Source: Caldilineaceae bacterium
Lineage (GTDB): Bacteria > Chloroflexota > Anaerolineae > Caldilineales > Caldilineaceae
NCBI GenBank assembly: GCA_011523365.1
Contig: WTGY01000052.1
Span: 1 to 61,692, forward strand
Length of the DNA: 61,692 nt
Direction: 5' to 3'
The notes under the pieces were generated by a model. The model was not told the DNA's origin and made no database searches. It was given only the letters and a program-made list of their open reading frames with translations. Positions within the stretch are counted from its first letter, which is position 1. The number at the start of each line of letters is the position of its first letter. This document shows positions 34,689 to 44,283 of this stretch, in pieces. The position numbers and the translations under genes were made by a program.

Positions 34689-34979
34689 ATGAAAGCAACG
34701 CTCTATCTGGACCCAATGGCCGAGCCGGTGGCCGTGCTGGACGAAGTCAAAATCGTGGAGTTCGGCAGCGACAATCACCCGGAAGACCAGCGCGTCCGAA
34801 TCTATTACGATACCAGTAACCTCAACGCCACAAAGACGATGGTCGAACTTCACCGTGATCGCAAGATGACGGTGAAGCTGGAGGACGGCCGCTCCGCTCC
34901 CGCACTGATCACGCACGCAAGTCTCGATGCAAAGGGCCGGTTTGTCGGAGTCCTGAGAGTTCTCGGACCTCTGGCCTGA
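34689..34979 (+). CDS. small hypothetical protein (96 aa)
   Basis: Good start (GGAAGG 8 bases before the ATG), neighbour-like codon use and a mostly beta-stranded, mixed-charge sequence without membrane segment. It lies between the ThDP enzyme and the helicase on the same strand. I recognise no family. Confidence 0.6.
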   Translation: MKATLYLDPMAEPVAVLDEVKIVEFGSDNHPEDQRVRIYYDTSNLNATKTMVELHRDRKMTVKLEDGRSAPALITHASLDAKGRFVGVLRVLGPLA

Positions 34980-35076
34980 GATTGCACTGTGATCCCATTC
35001 CACACCGGCTAACCCCACCGCGCATCTCAGCTACGGGGCCAACCCGCTACCTTGCCCGCCAACTGCCAACAACTTT

Positions 35077-37440
35077 ATGGTCGCTGAACAGCAACTGCGC
35101 CCTGCACAGGAGGAGATCCTCACCTACGATGGAGGTCGCCTCGGAATCAGCGCCGTGCCAGGCAGCGGCAAGACCTTCACCCTGAGTCACCTGGCTGCCA
35201 AACTGGTGCACAAACTGTCAGCCACTGGCCCCTTGGACGATAGGGAAGTCCTCGTAGTCACCTTTACCAACGCCGCCGCAGAGAATTTCCGCAGCAGTAT
35301 CAGTCGCGTCGTCGAAAGCCGTAGCCTCCTCCCCAGCGGCTTCCGCGTCGGAACAATCCACAGTCTTGCCCATGAAATCGTCCGCGAACGCCCGGGCTTG
35401 GTTGCCCTCGGTGAAGACTTCGACATCATTGACGAAAGATTGAGCCAGGACATCAAACGTCAGGCGGTAAACAACTACCTGCAGACTTATCCCGACTTCC
35501 TCGGCGCATACATCAGACCGGAGGACCTCCAGAATCCCCGCAACATGGAGCGCCAGCTTCCCGGCACCGCGCAGGAAATCGCCGAAGCCGTCATTCGACG
35601 CGTCAAGGAGTTGCGATCCGATCCCGAATCCCTCGAAAATCTGCTGCAGCGGCAGTCCGGCGCCTGGCCGCTACTCTCTTTTGGGCTCCAGGTCTGCCGC
35701 GACTACCAGCGCGGCCTCAGTGTGCGCGGCGGCGTCGACTTTGACGACCTTATCGTCCTCGCCCTCCAGGCCCTCGAGACCGATGACAACCTCCTGGCGC
35801 GTCTGCAACAGCGCTGGCCCTTCGTGCTCGAAGACGAAGCCCAGGACAGCAGCACGCTGCAAGAGCAGATGCTCTCACTGCTGACCGCTGCCCATGGAAA
35901 CTGGGTCCGAGTGGGGGACCCCAACCAGGCCATCAACACGACCTTTACCAGCGCCGATCCCCGCTTCCTCAGAGACTTCGTCAGTAGGGAAACTGTCCGT
36001 TCCCTACCCCTGCCCAACTCGGGCCGCAGCGCCATGCCCATCATCGAGATGGCCAACTGTTTCATCGATTGGAGCCGTCGGGAGCATCCCGTTCTTTCGC
36101 CGGACCAGGCCCTCTCCCCACCCTACATTCTGCCCACCGAGGAAGGCGATCCCCAGCGCAATCCCGACCCCGGAGACCCGGCCGTCTACTTTTATGACCC
36201 GCCTCTCACGCCCGCCGATGAGATCAGAATTCTGGTGACCAGCCTGCAACGCTGGCTGTCCAGGCACACCGAAAAAACAGTCGCATTGCTCGTCCCCGAT
36301 AACCGCCGCGGCGCAGAATTCAGCCATGCTCTCGAAAATGCCGGGCTCCCATTCGACGATTCCTTACTCCGATCAACCAGTACCACCCGCGTTGCCGTAG
36401 ACGCGCTCGTCAAGGCAATGCGCTACATCAGCCAGCCCGCCAACCCCTCCCATCTGCGTTCACTGTGGACCGATGTCTGGTGGGCGCGGCGAAGTTGCTC
36501 CCATGCCCCTCTGCTGCCGGATGCGGAATCCCCCCCGCATGACTCAGAGGAGTCGCCTCCATCCTGGCTTGCAGCTGGTTCGGAATCCAACCGGAACGCG
36601 CACGAAAGTGATTTGCCCCCGCCGGCGATGCGCTTCGCCAAAGCGCTCGGCCAGCTCCGACTTCCGGAGCGCTTCGTCTACCCTGCAGCCGGCGACGACT
36701 GGCTGCAGGAGCTAGCCTGGATCGACGACTTTGATAGCTTCCGGCCCGTAGTAGACCGGTTCCGCCAAGACCTCAGACGCTGGTGTTCAGCCGCGGTGCT
36801 GCCCGTCGACGAACTGGTTCTCACCCTAGGACAGGACCTCTTTACGGAAGCGCCCGAACGTGCCCTGGCCCACAGCGCAGCCATCCTCCTGGCAAACAGT
36901 GTCCGCGAGCGGCCTGAGCTGCGACTGCCCGAACTGACAAAGGAGTTGGAGCAAGCCGCCGCCAACAAGCGCCGCTTTCTGGGGTTTGGCGAAGAGACGC
37001 GGGGGTTTGAACCACCCGCCGGCAAAGTGACCGTTGCAACCATGCACACGGCTAAGGGCCTGGAATGGGACCGAGTCCATTTGGCATCCGTCAGCAACTA
37101 CAGTTTCCCCAGCGGCGGAGACCACGAATACTACCGCGGGCAACCCAGGTTCATTCGCGACAACCTCAATCTGACAGAGGAAGCCCTGGAGCAGACCAGG
37201 CAACTACACATGGGGACGCTCGACGAATACATAGAGGGAGTGGCGACTCGAGAAGCTCGGCGGGAATTTGCAGCCGAACGCCTGCGTCTCCTCTATGTTG
37301 GCATCACTCGCGCCCGCCAGGAACTGGTCCTGACCTACAATACCGGCAGATTTCATGACACGCGACCGAACGAGCCTGCCCTGGCCTTCACGGAGTTGGC
37401 GCAAGCCTGGCAGAAAGTCAGAACTGAGAATGGAATGTAA
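35077..37440 (+). CDS. UvrD/PcrA/Rep-family superfamily 1 DNA helicase
   Basis: 787 residues with SF1A helicase motifs in order: Q-motif LRPAQEEIL, motif I PGSGKT (28-33), Ia VTFTNAAAENF, motif II EDEAQD, motif III VGDPNQAI, motif V TMHTAKGLEWD, and motif VI LLYVGITRARQEL. Motif II reads EDEAQD, a common DExQ variant. The region between motifs III and V is longer than in UvrD and has low-complexity Pro/Ser parts (about 480-520). No nuclease domain is evident. Likely a 3'-5' translocase for DNA repair or replication restart. Confidence 0.9.
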   Translation: MVAEQQLRPAQEEILTYDGGRLGISAVPGSGKTFTLSHLAAKLVHKLSATGPLDDREVLVVTFTNAAAENFRSSISRVVESRSLLPSGFRVGTIHSLAHEIVRERPGLVALGEDFDIIDERLSQDIKRQAVNNYLQTYPDFLGAYIRPEDLQNPRNMERQLPGTAQEIAEAVIRRVKELRSDPESLENLLQRQSGAWPLLSFGLQVCRDYQRGLSVRGGVDFDDLIVLALQALETDDNLLARLQQRWPFVLEDEAQDSSTLQEQMLSLLTAAHGNWVRVGDPNQAINTTFTSADPRFLRDFVSRETVRSLPLPNSGRSAMPIIEMANCFIDWSRREHPVLSPDQALSPPYILPTEEGDPQRNPDPGDPAVYFYDPPLTPADEIRILVTSLQRWLSRHTEKTVALLVPDNRRGAEFSHALENAGLPFDDSLLRSTSTTRVAVDALVKAMRYISQPANPSHLRSLWTDVWWARRSCSHAPLLPDAESPPHDSEESPPSWLAAGSESNRNAHESDLPPPAMRFAKALGQLRLPERFVYPAAGDDWLQELAWIDDFDSFRPVVDRFRQDLRRWCSAAVLPVDELVLTLGQDLFTEAPERALAHSAAILLANSVRERPELRLPELTKELEQAAANKRRFLGFGEETRGFEPPAGKVTVATMHTAKGLEWDRVHLASVSNYSFPSGGDHEYYRGQPRFIRDNLNLTEEALEQTRQLHMGTLDEYIEGVATREARREFAAERLRLLYVGITRARQELVLTYNTGRFHDTRPNEPALAFTELAQAWQKVRTENGM

Positions 37441-37581
37441 GCAATGCGACTGAAGGCAGCTCCCAGGCCGGCTCCAGTCGGCGAATATTGCGCCTCCGCG
37501 TTCATAGGACTGTCTGGAATGGCGTGCCTGTAACGCTGTTTTCAATTCCCGCGCCGCGCCCTCCAAACGATCGGGCCCACC

Positions 37582-40500
37582 ATGCGTCACACGAAGATTC
37601 AGCAATACTGTGAATCCGTAATCGAGGCCGGCTGGCTCGCTGCCCTGATAATCGCGCCGCTCTTTTTCAACACCTTCTCCAGCCGCGTCTTCGAGCCCGA
37701 CAAGATCAGCCTGATCCGTTCCATCTCTCTGGTCATGCTCTTGGCCTATCTTGTAAAGATACTTGACGGCGGACGGCTCTGGCTGCCCGCCGGCGCAGGA
37801 CCGCCTCAGGCGCGTAACAGTGTCCCAACTGCACCAGACAGTGCGCAGCCCCCATTTGAATGGAAACTTGGCAGCCTCTGGAAGCAGCCGCTCCTGCTGC
37901 CCGTCCTGCTGCTGGCCCTCGCCTATGCTCTCAGTACCCTTCTTAGCATCTCGCCGGCCGTCAGCTGGTGGGGCTCCTACCACCGACTGCAGGGCGCCTA
38001 CACATTCTCCAGCTATCTGATCATCGCCCTGCTTACGGCCGCCCACCTGAGACAGCCGTCCCAGCTCCGGCGTCTCCAACATACGGTAATCATCACCAGC
38101 CTCCCCATCTCCATCTACGGCGTCTTCCAGCATTTCGGCAAGGATCCCCTGCCTTGGGGCCAGGACGTAACCGCCCGCATCACTTCCAGTGCCGGCAATC
38201 CCATCTTCCTCGCCGCACATCTGATCATGGCCTTCTTCCTCACGCTTGAACGCACCTTCTCCTGCTTCGCCTATCTGCTGTCCAGCGGTCCCCAGCCAGA
38301 TGACGCCGCATCGCCGCAAGCAGACAGGCAAACCCCCGCCGGCGAACCAGGTTTGGCCGGTGTTATCGCAGGCGGTTCCTTTCTGTTTGTCCTCGTAGTT
38401 CAGTTGCTCGCCATATTCTGGTCGCAGAGCCGCGGACCCTGGCTCGGCCTCGCCTGCGGAATGTACGTCTTTGTTCTCCTTCTACTGACCGCAATGCGTC
38501 CGCGCCACTACCGCGCCTGGACTGCATCCTGGGTCGGACTGGGCTTCGTCGGCCTCCTTCTGCTCATCCTCCTGAATACGACTGCGCTGGGTAACGCTTT
38601 CAGTCAAATCCCAATCTGGGGACGTCTGACCACGATGCTGGATAGCGCCACCGGCACAGGCCGCGTCCGCGTCCTGATCTGGGAGGGCACAGCCGCGATG
38701 ATCTCCCCCCACCAGCCGCTGGCCTATCCCGACGGCAACGAAGATCCGTTCAACCCACTGCGCCCCCTGATCGGCTACGGCCCCGAAACGCTGTGGATGG
38801 CCTTCAATCGCTTCTATCCTCCTGAGCTGGCACAGTGGGAATCCCGTAACGCCAGCCCCGACCGTGCCCACAACGAAACTTGGGACAGTCTGGCCATGAC
38901 CGGCGTTGTCGGCCTGCTGGCCGCCTCGCTCCTGTTCCTTTCCATCTTCTACTGGGCGCTGCGCTGGCTCGGGCTCATCCGTTCCCGTCGCGATGGCATT
39001 CTATTCTTTACCATGCACCTCGGTGGAGGTCTCCTCCTCAGTCTCCTCTTTCTGCTGCGCGGCGTCAGCGTCGGCTTCCTGGGGGTAAACTGGCCAACCG
39101 GTCTGATTCTCGGGCTGATCGCCTACGTTACTCTGGCAGTCTTCCTTCAGCCAGGATCGTCAATCCAGCCCGCCCAACGCCCTCGCCAGCTCCTCTTGGT
39201 CGCCTCCCTGTCCGCGATCATCGCCCACTACGTCGAGATTCACCTCGGCATTGCCATCGCATCTACGCGCATCTACTTCTGGGCAATCGTGGCCCTCATA
39301 CTGGCGCTGGGCATGCGCTGGCTCAACCCGGAGACATTCGCGCCCGGCGATTACGCTGCCGGTCAGCCCGCGCCCAATGCCCCGCAGAACGTGAAACCCG
39401 GAAACAGGCGTTCTTCCTCACGAGCAAACCAGAGGCGCGGACGCCGTCAGGTCAGAGGTTTCGCTGTGTCCTGGGACCTCCGCCTGCCTTCAACCATTCT
39501 GCCCGACGCTTTGGTAATGTTGACGCTGGTCTTCCTATTCACGGTCAATTTCCAGGGACTGTCGAATCCATTCTCGATTCTGTTCGCCGGGCTGGGATCT
39601 CCCGCCTCGTCCCCAGCTGCGGGCGGCCTGACCGAGATCCTGTGGCTCGTCTTCTTCACCTGGTTGGTCGCGACCGTACTGGCCGCCTCCGCCGTCATGC
39701 TTCAACTTCCAGGACTGCCGTCGGCGCCACGCGCTAGAGAAAGCGCTTCACCGGCCCGCCTCCGCAACAAAGCAGCCAGTACGCGCAAAAGCGTGGGCAC
39801 TGGCGGCATTTTGGCCCGTTCAGCAGCTCAGTACGGCCTGCTGCTCTGCGCCGCCTGGTTGATCTACGGCCTCTTCCACGCCGCTCGCCTTCTTCCCAGC
39901 ACCAGAACCGGTACCGTTGCCGAGCAACTTGACCATATCGCCGGGCACTACAGCATTTATACTTGGATCGTTGTCCTCTGGTGCCTGCTGACAGGCCTGG
40001 TCCTCGCCTGGCATGTTCTGGCCGAGACGAGGCGTGCCTGGCTTGGCCGCGGTCTGGTTACTGTCGGCGCAACGCTTCTCTTCACAGTAACCGTCTTCTA
40101 CATCATCGGAGGTATAAACATTGCTCAGGTGCGTGCCGACGTCTTCTACAAACAGGGCCAGAGTTTTGACTCCGGCGGCGCATGGGTAGAAAGCTCAGAT
40201 CTGTACCGTCGTGCCCTGGCAGTTCGGCCCACAGAGGACTACTATATGCTCTTCCTCGGCCGTAGCCTGCTCGAACAAGCTGTGCACGCGCCCAGCGAAA
40301 CCCCCGCGGCTATGCCGGCCGAACCCTCGCTCCAGGACATCCTGGATCTGGATGTCGATGATATGGCTCGCCTGAGTCAGGTCGGCGTCCTCACAGCCGC
40401 CAGGACTGTTCTGCAAAAGGCCCAGGAAGTTAATCCTCTGAACACCGATCACACCGCCAACCTTGCCCGCCTGCACCGGCGTTGGTCCACCCTTTCCCAG

Positions 40501-41253
40501 GATCCGCAGAACCGTATCCCGCAGCTGGAGCTCAGCCTGCAATACTATGACGCTGCCCTGTCTCTGAGCCCCAATGTTGCCCACCTATGGAATGAACGCG
40601 GCCAGGTCTTGGCCTTGATGGACCGGCTTGATGAGGCAGAAGCCTCATTCCAGCATAGTCTGACCCTGGACAACCGCTTCGAAAATACCTACGCCTTTCT
40701 GGCAGAACTGTATTCCCGCTTGAACCAGCCCGAGAAACTGTCCCAGATTCTGGACCGCGGGCTGGAAACGCTGCCGAATAGCCTGGTTCTGCTCACCCAC
40801 AAAGCGTCGGTGCAGTCCAACTCTGGCGATCTGGACGCCGCCTATGAGACGATTTCAAAGACCTTCGACTACCACCCGACCGACCTCAACGCTGTACGCA
40901 ATCTGATCGTGCTATCGCGCTCGCTCAGTCGCCCTGAAGAAGCATCCCAATGGGCTGACCGGGCCGTTTCCCTGATAGACAGTGGCTATGGCCACAGAGA
41001 CTCGGTGATCTCCGTGTACCGCCTTATCGCCGAGGTCAACGAAGAATACGGGCGACTGGAGGAATCAGCCGACATTCTGCACCGCCTCATAGCCCTCGCC
41101 CCTGAGGACTACCGCTTTCCGTTCCAATTGGCCAGGTTGCATTCTGAGTTGGGCGACAACCGTCAAGCCCGCCAGTTCGCAGAATCCGCTCTGTCTCTCG
41201 CGCCCGACAGCGAGAAGGCCGGCATCCAATCCTTTGTCGATTCTCTTGAATAA
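37582..41253 (+). CDS. O-antigen-ligase/polymerase-like membrane protein with TPR C-terminus
   Basis: 1223 residues. The N-terminal 560 residues hold about twelve membrane helices with a Wzy/WaaL-type region (SWWGSYHRLQGAYTF, WSQSRGPWLGLACG). A basic linker (about 610-635) leads to further helices (to about 860) and then a soluble tail (about 880-1223) of tetratricopeptide-like repeats (AHLWNERGQVLALMDRLDEA, FENTYAFLAELYSRL). Such O-antigen-ligase/TPR fusions probably join or polymerise cell-surface glycans, with TPRs for partner binding. The next gene, a WecA/TagO-like transferase 30 bases away, supports a surface-polysaccharide role. Confidence 0.85.
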   Translation: MRHTKIQQYCESVIEAGWLAALIIAPLFFNTFSSRVFEPDKISLIRSISLVMLLAYLVKILDGGRLWLPAGAGPPQARNSVPTAPDSAQPPFEWKLGSLWKQPLLLPVLLLALAYALSTLLSISPAVSWWGSYHRLQGAYTFSSYLIIALLTAAHLRQPSQLRRLQHTVIITSLPISIYGVFQHFGKDPLPWGQDVTARITSSAGNPIFLAAHLIMAFFLTLERTFSCFAYLLSSGPQPDDAASPQADRQTPAGEPGLAGVIAGGSFLFVLVVQLLAIFWSQSRGPWLGLACGMYVFVLLLLTAMRPRHYRAWTASWVGLGFVGLLLLILLNTTALGNAFSQIPIWGRLTTMLDSATGTGRVRVLIWEGTAAMISPHQPLAYPDGNEDPFNPLRPLIGYGPETLWMAFNRFYPPELAQWESRNASPDRAHNETWDSLAMTGVVGLLAASLLFLSIFYWALRWLGLIRSRRDGILFFTMHLGGGLLLSLLFLLRGVSVGFLGVNWPTGLILGLIAYVTLAVFLQPGSSIQPAQRPRQLLLVASLSAIIAHYVEIHLGIAIASTRIYFWAIVALILALGMRWLNPETFAPGDYAAGQPAPNAPQNVKPGNRRSSSRANQRRGRRQVRGFAVSWDLRLPSTILPDALVMLTLVFLFTVNFQGLSNPFSILFAGLGSPASSPAAGGLTEILWLVFFTWLVATVLAASAVMLQLPGLPSAPRARESASPARLRNKAASTRKSVGTGGILARSAAQYGLLLCAAWLIYGLFHAARLLPSTRTGTVAEQLDHIAGHYSIYTWIVVLWCLLTGLVLAWHVLAETRRAWLGRGLVTVGATLLFTVTVFYIIGGINIAQVRADVFYKQGQSFDSGGAWVESSDLYRRALAVRPTEDYYMLFLGRSLLEQAVHAPSETPAAMPAEPSLQDILDLDVDDMARLSQVGVLTAARTVLQKAQEVNPLNTDHTANLARLHRRWSTLSQDPQNRIPQLELSLQYYDAALSLSPNVAHLWNERGQVLALMDRLDEAEASFQHSLTLDNRFENTYAFLAELYSRLNQPEKLSQILDRGLETLPNSLVLLTHKASVQSNSGDLDAAYETISKTFDYHPTDLNAVRNLIVLSRSLSRPEEASQWADRAVSLIDSGYGHRDSVISVYRLIAEVNEEYGRLEESADILHRLIALAPEDYRFPFQLARLHSELGDNRQARQFAESALSLAPDSEKAGIQSFVDSLE

Positions 41254-41283
41254 CCGGACAGGCACCCGAATCGCGGTGGGCTT

Positions 41284-42276
41284 ATGAGTTCCTTTCTTCT
41301 GATGGCGGCTAGCGCCCTGGTGATCGCCATCGGCGGCACACCTCTGGTGCGTTATGCGGCCCTGAAACTGGGCATCCTGGACAACCCCTCAGCGCGCAAA
41401 ATCCACAGCGCGCCCGTGCCCCTGATGGGTGGTGCCGCCATCTACATCGCCTTTATCGCTGCCCTTGCCCTCTGGGGCGAACGCAGCTACGTCAGCGAAG
41501 TCGTGGGAATCTTCGTCGGCGCCACGCTGGTCAGTATCGTCGGCGCACTGGACGACAGCCGCGGCATGGGGAGCTACTTCAAGCTGCTGTTTCAATTCGC
41601 CGCCGCCTTCATTCTCATTCTCTCAGGCGTGCAAGTCCGTCTCTTTCACGGCATCTTGGACATAGCCCTGACGCTTTTCTGGGTGGTCGGAATTACCAAC
41701 GCGTTCAATCTGTTGGACAATATGGACGGACTCTCCAGCGGTGTTGCCACTATCGCCGCCGCCTTCTTCACGCTCCTGGCCGCGATGAGCGACCAATACC
41801 TCGTCGGAACCTTAGCCGCTGCCCTCTTCGGCGCTTGCATCGGTTTTCTCGTCTACAACTGGAATCCGGCCCAGGTCTTTATGGGTGACACAGGCAGCCT
41901 GTTCCTCGGTTTCCTCCTGGCCGCCGTCGGCATCAAGCTGCGTTTCCCCGCCAACAGTGCAAGCATTACTTGGATGATACCAATTCTCGTACTGGCGTTG
42001 CCCATCTTTGACACCACCCTTGTCTTCTTCAGCCGCCTGCGACGTGGCAAGAATCCTCTCACCACTGCGGGCAAAGACCACGTCAGCCACAGGCTCGCCC
42101 GGCGTACCGGAAGTCAGCGCGAAGCCGTCCTTCTGTGTTATCTTACTACGGGAGCAACCGGTCTGGCCTCCATTTTCTTGACACAAGCCAACTTGCAGGA
42201 GGCCGTCATTGTCGGTCTGGCTGCCCTCCTGCTGGCACTGTTCGCACTCTGGAAACTTGAGTTTCAGAACACCTGA
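41284..42276 (+). CDS. WecA/TagO-like undecaprenyl-phosphate sugar-1-phosphate transferase
   Basis: MraY/WecA-family polytopic protein of 330 residues that starts lipid-linked glycan assembly by moving a sugar-1-phosphate from a UDP-sugar to undecaprenyl phosphate. Family motifs are visible: [18 protein letters not shown] near the N-terminus, [35 protein letters not shown], and the cytoplasmic GKDHVSHRL. The sequence leans to WecA/TagO rather than MraY, judging by the DNMDGL and H-x3-H segments. It follows the O-antigen-ligase-like gene closely and probably shares its operon. Confidence 0.92.
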   Translation: MSSFLLMAASALVIAIGGTPLVRYAALKLGILDNPSARKIHSAPVPLMGGAAIYIAFIAALALWGERSYVSEVVGIFVGATLVSIVGALDDSRGMGSYFKLLFQFAAAFILILSGVQVRLFHGILDIALTLFWVVGITNAFNLLDNMDGLSSGVATIAAAFFTLLAAMSDQYLVGTLAAALFGACIGFLVYNWNPAQVFMGDTGSLFLGFLLAAVGIKLRFPANSASITWMIPILVLALPIFDTTLVFFSRLRRGKNPLTTAGKDHVSHRLARRTGSQREAVLLCYLTTGATGLASIFLTQANLQEAVIVGLAALLLALFALWKLEFQNT

Positions 42277-42334
42277 ACACGGACATCCGGCACCCTCGGC
42301 CCTGCATTCCGATCCATTTCAAAAGGAGTTTACT

Positions 42335-43123
42335 TTGTTACCTGATTCCCAGCCTTGGCTCACACCAGCCAGAGATTCCTCCGGGCACCAGGGCAGTCCC
42401 GCTTGTCGACTGTCCGCAAGCTTTGGTTGGACAAGAAGAAACTGTCTCGCAGACTACGCCGCCGGTTCCATTCAGCGGCCTGCAAGATTGGCACTCTTCC
42501 TCCTGGTGCTCACCGCTCTCGCCTTCTCATCCTGTACCGCCCCCACGCAATCAACCGATGATTCTCAGGCTGTTGAAGAAGGCGCCGCCGCCGCCATGGA
42601 ACCCGCCGAACGCAATGGCATGTACGAAACGGGTCCCGAAATGACTATCGATCCCGATACTGAGTACCACGCCGTCTTCAAGACGGAGAAAGGCGATATT
42701 CGCATCAAACTGTTCGCAGAAGAAGCACCGGTTACGGTCAACAACTTCGTCTTTCTGGCCCGTGACGGCTTCTACAACGACACCCACTTTCACCGGGTAA
42801 TTGAAAACTTTATGGCCCAGGGCGGAGATCCCACAAACAGTGGCGCAGGAGGCCCCGGCTATCAGTTCCAGGACGAAATAGTTGCCAGCCTCCAGTTCGA
42901 TCGCGCCGGCCTCCTTGCGATGGCAAACGCAGGGCCCAACACTAATGGCAGCCAGTTCTTCTTGACCTTTGCCGAAACACCCTGGCTGAACGGCAACCAT
43001 ACTATCTTCGGCGAGGTCGTCGAAGGCATGGACGTGCTCTATTCGATCTCCCTGCGCGAACCAAGGGGAGCCAGCTCCCCAGGCGATCGCCTGGATACCG
43101 TCGAGATTGAAGAAGCGGATTAG
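42335..43123 (+). CDS. cyclophilin-type peptidyl-prolyl isomerase lipoprotein
   Basis: Catalyses cis-trans isomerisation of prolyl bonds outside the cytoplasmic membrane. I place the start at TTG 42335, 6 bases after AAAAGGAG; the frame extends to 42209 but that part lies inside the previous gene. The resulting N-terminus is about 60 residues of hydrophilic sequence, then a hydrophobic segment ending in the lipobox AFSSC. The catalytic domain has FHRVIENFMAQGGDP, GLLAMANAGPNTNGSQFF and WLNGNHTIFGEV, all intact. The long pre-lipobox extension is unusual, so the start remains uncertain. It probably serves exported proteins of the surface-glycan or lipoprotein set around it. Confidence 0.88.
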   Translation: MLPDSQPWLTPARDSSGHQGSPACRLSASFGWTRRNCLADYAAGSIQRPARLALFLLVLTALAFSSCTAPTQSTDDSQAVEEGAAAAMEPAERNGMYETGPEMTIDPDTEYHAVFKTEKGDIRIKLFAEEAPVTVNNFVFLARDGFYNDTHFHRVIENFMAQGGDPTNSGAGGPGYQFQDEIVASLQFDRAGLLAMANAGPNTNGSQFFLTFAETPWLNGNHTIFGEVVEGMDVLYSISLREPRGASSPGDRLDTVEIEEAD

Positions 43124-43508
43124 GTTCAGTTGAGTCAACACGTAGACGCTTGCCCTACCTATCGCTTACCGATCGGAGACACTCTGAAAAGCCCGGACTC
43201 TGACCCTACGCATCTGCCTTGGCCTTCCTTAAGGCAAAATTCATTGGAGAACACTCTGTTGCAGGCATGAACTGAAGAAGCCGGAATCCTCCACTACGCA
43301 CGCGTACGCCGCAGGAACTTTCCGCGCAGAGCATACGATAGTGACGCGCCTGTCATGTCTGCTTTTTTGCAATACGAACTGCGAATCAGCATGAAGTCGG
43401 TTTTCATTTTGAGCCCACTCTAGTCATCGGATCTCGAACAACAACATTGAGTTTTCGCACCCATACTCCCTGTGTAGGACCGAGTAGAACTCAGTCGCGA
43501 GCATTTTC
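43124..43508. other. intergenic gap without recognised gene
   Basis: No credible frame on either strand. A weak inverted repeat (TGCCTT 43215-43220 with AAGGCA 43231-43236, followed by AAATTC) may end the cyclophilin transcript. No repeat-family member is seen. Confidence 0.45.
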
Positions 43509-44171
43509 ATGAACTCGAACGGCGAATCCGAACTGATTCACAACAAGACCCGTCAATTCGGTGACACCGTAAACCTGACCGGTACCAAAGAAGCCGGGGA
43601 AGAAGAGCATGCTTCCTCAAGACCCAATCCGTGGCTTACGGCCCTTCAGATTCTCGGTATCATAGCCATCGTCGTTGGTGCATTTTGGCTCGGCACGCAG
43701 AGAGAACTGGTGCAGCGGTTCAGCCAGTGGGGGTACCTGAGCAGCTTTCTGATAAGCCTGATCGGAAGCGCGACCGTGATTCTGCCCGCCCCCGGGCTGG
43801 CCCTCATTCTCGCCCTTGGCGCCCACCTGAATCCCCTTCTCCTCGGTGTCGTCGCCGGCTTCGGCAGTGGACTGGGAGAACTGTCCGGCTACCTGGCAGG
43901 CAAAGCTGGCCGCAATCTCGTCAGCAACGAGGGAAGACTTAACACCCTTCTCCACAACATGACCACCCGCTTTACTTCGCCCGCGCTGTTTATTCTTGCC
44001 ATCCTACCTTTGCCCATCTTCGACTTCGCCGGAATCCTCGCCGGTGCCCTGCGGATGCCCGTGCTCAAGTTTCTTGCGGTCGTGATCAGCGGCAAAATCA
44101 TAAAGCACGCACTGGCCGCCTACGTGGGAGCAGAGTTTTTTGAGATGTTACTTGCCAGCCTTGGCGCCTGA
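43509..44171 (+). CDS. VTT-domain (DedA/YqaA-like) membrane protein
   Basis: 220 residues: a polar N-terminal tail of about 40 residues, then membrane helices with a VTT/SNARE-associated core (GSATVILPAPGLALILALG, GFGSGLGELSGYLAGKAGR, ILAILPLPIFDFAGILAG). This is the DedA-superfamily pattern with the re-entrant Pro-containing loops. Relatives affect lipid-carrier recycling or membrane homeostasis. The placement near undecaprenyl-phosphate glycan genes is suggestive only. Confidence 0.85.
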   Translation: MNSNGESELIHNKTRQFGDTVNLTGTKEAGEEEHASSRPNPWLTALQILGIIAIVVGAFWLGTQRELVQRFSQWGYLSSFLISLIGSATVILPAPGLALILALGAHLNPLLLGVVAGFGSGLGELSGYLAGKAGRNLVSNEGRLNTLLHNMTTRFTSPALFILAILPLPIFDFAGILAGALRMPVLKFLAVVISGKIIKHALAAYVGAEFFEMLLASLGA

Positions 44172-44201
44172 CCCTTGTTGCAGGGTGCCGCAGGCAAAGG
44201 G

Positions 44202-44220
44202 CCGGCGCCTCCTGCGCCGG
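44202..44220 (+). terminator. GC-rich hairpin after the VTT-domain gene
   Basis: CCGGCGC (44202-44208) pairs perfectly with GCGCCGG (44214-44220) around the loop CTCCT, 31 bases after the stop codon. There is no clear U-run after it, so termination strength is uncertain. Confidence 0.45.
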
Positions 44221-44283
44221 ACTCTCTGACTTCGGACGAGTTGGGTCAAACTCGCGCAGCCGTCCCTTAAGGAGACTGAAGCC

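Noticed and set aside
37204..38331. Minus-strand frame (375 codons) across the helicase end and O-antigen-ligase-like start
   Set aside because: It spans two well-supported plus-strand genes and the gap between them; low-complexity product.
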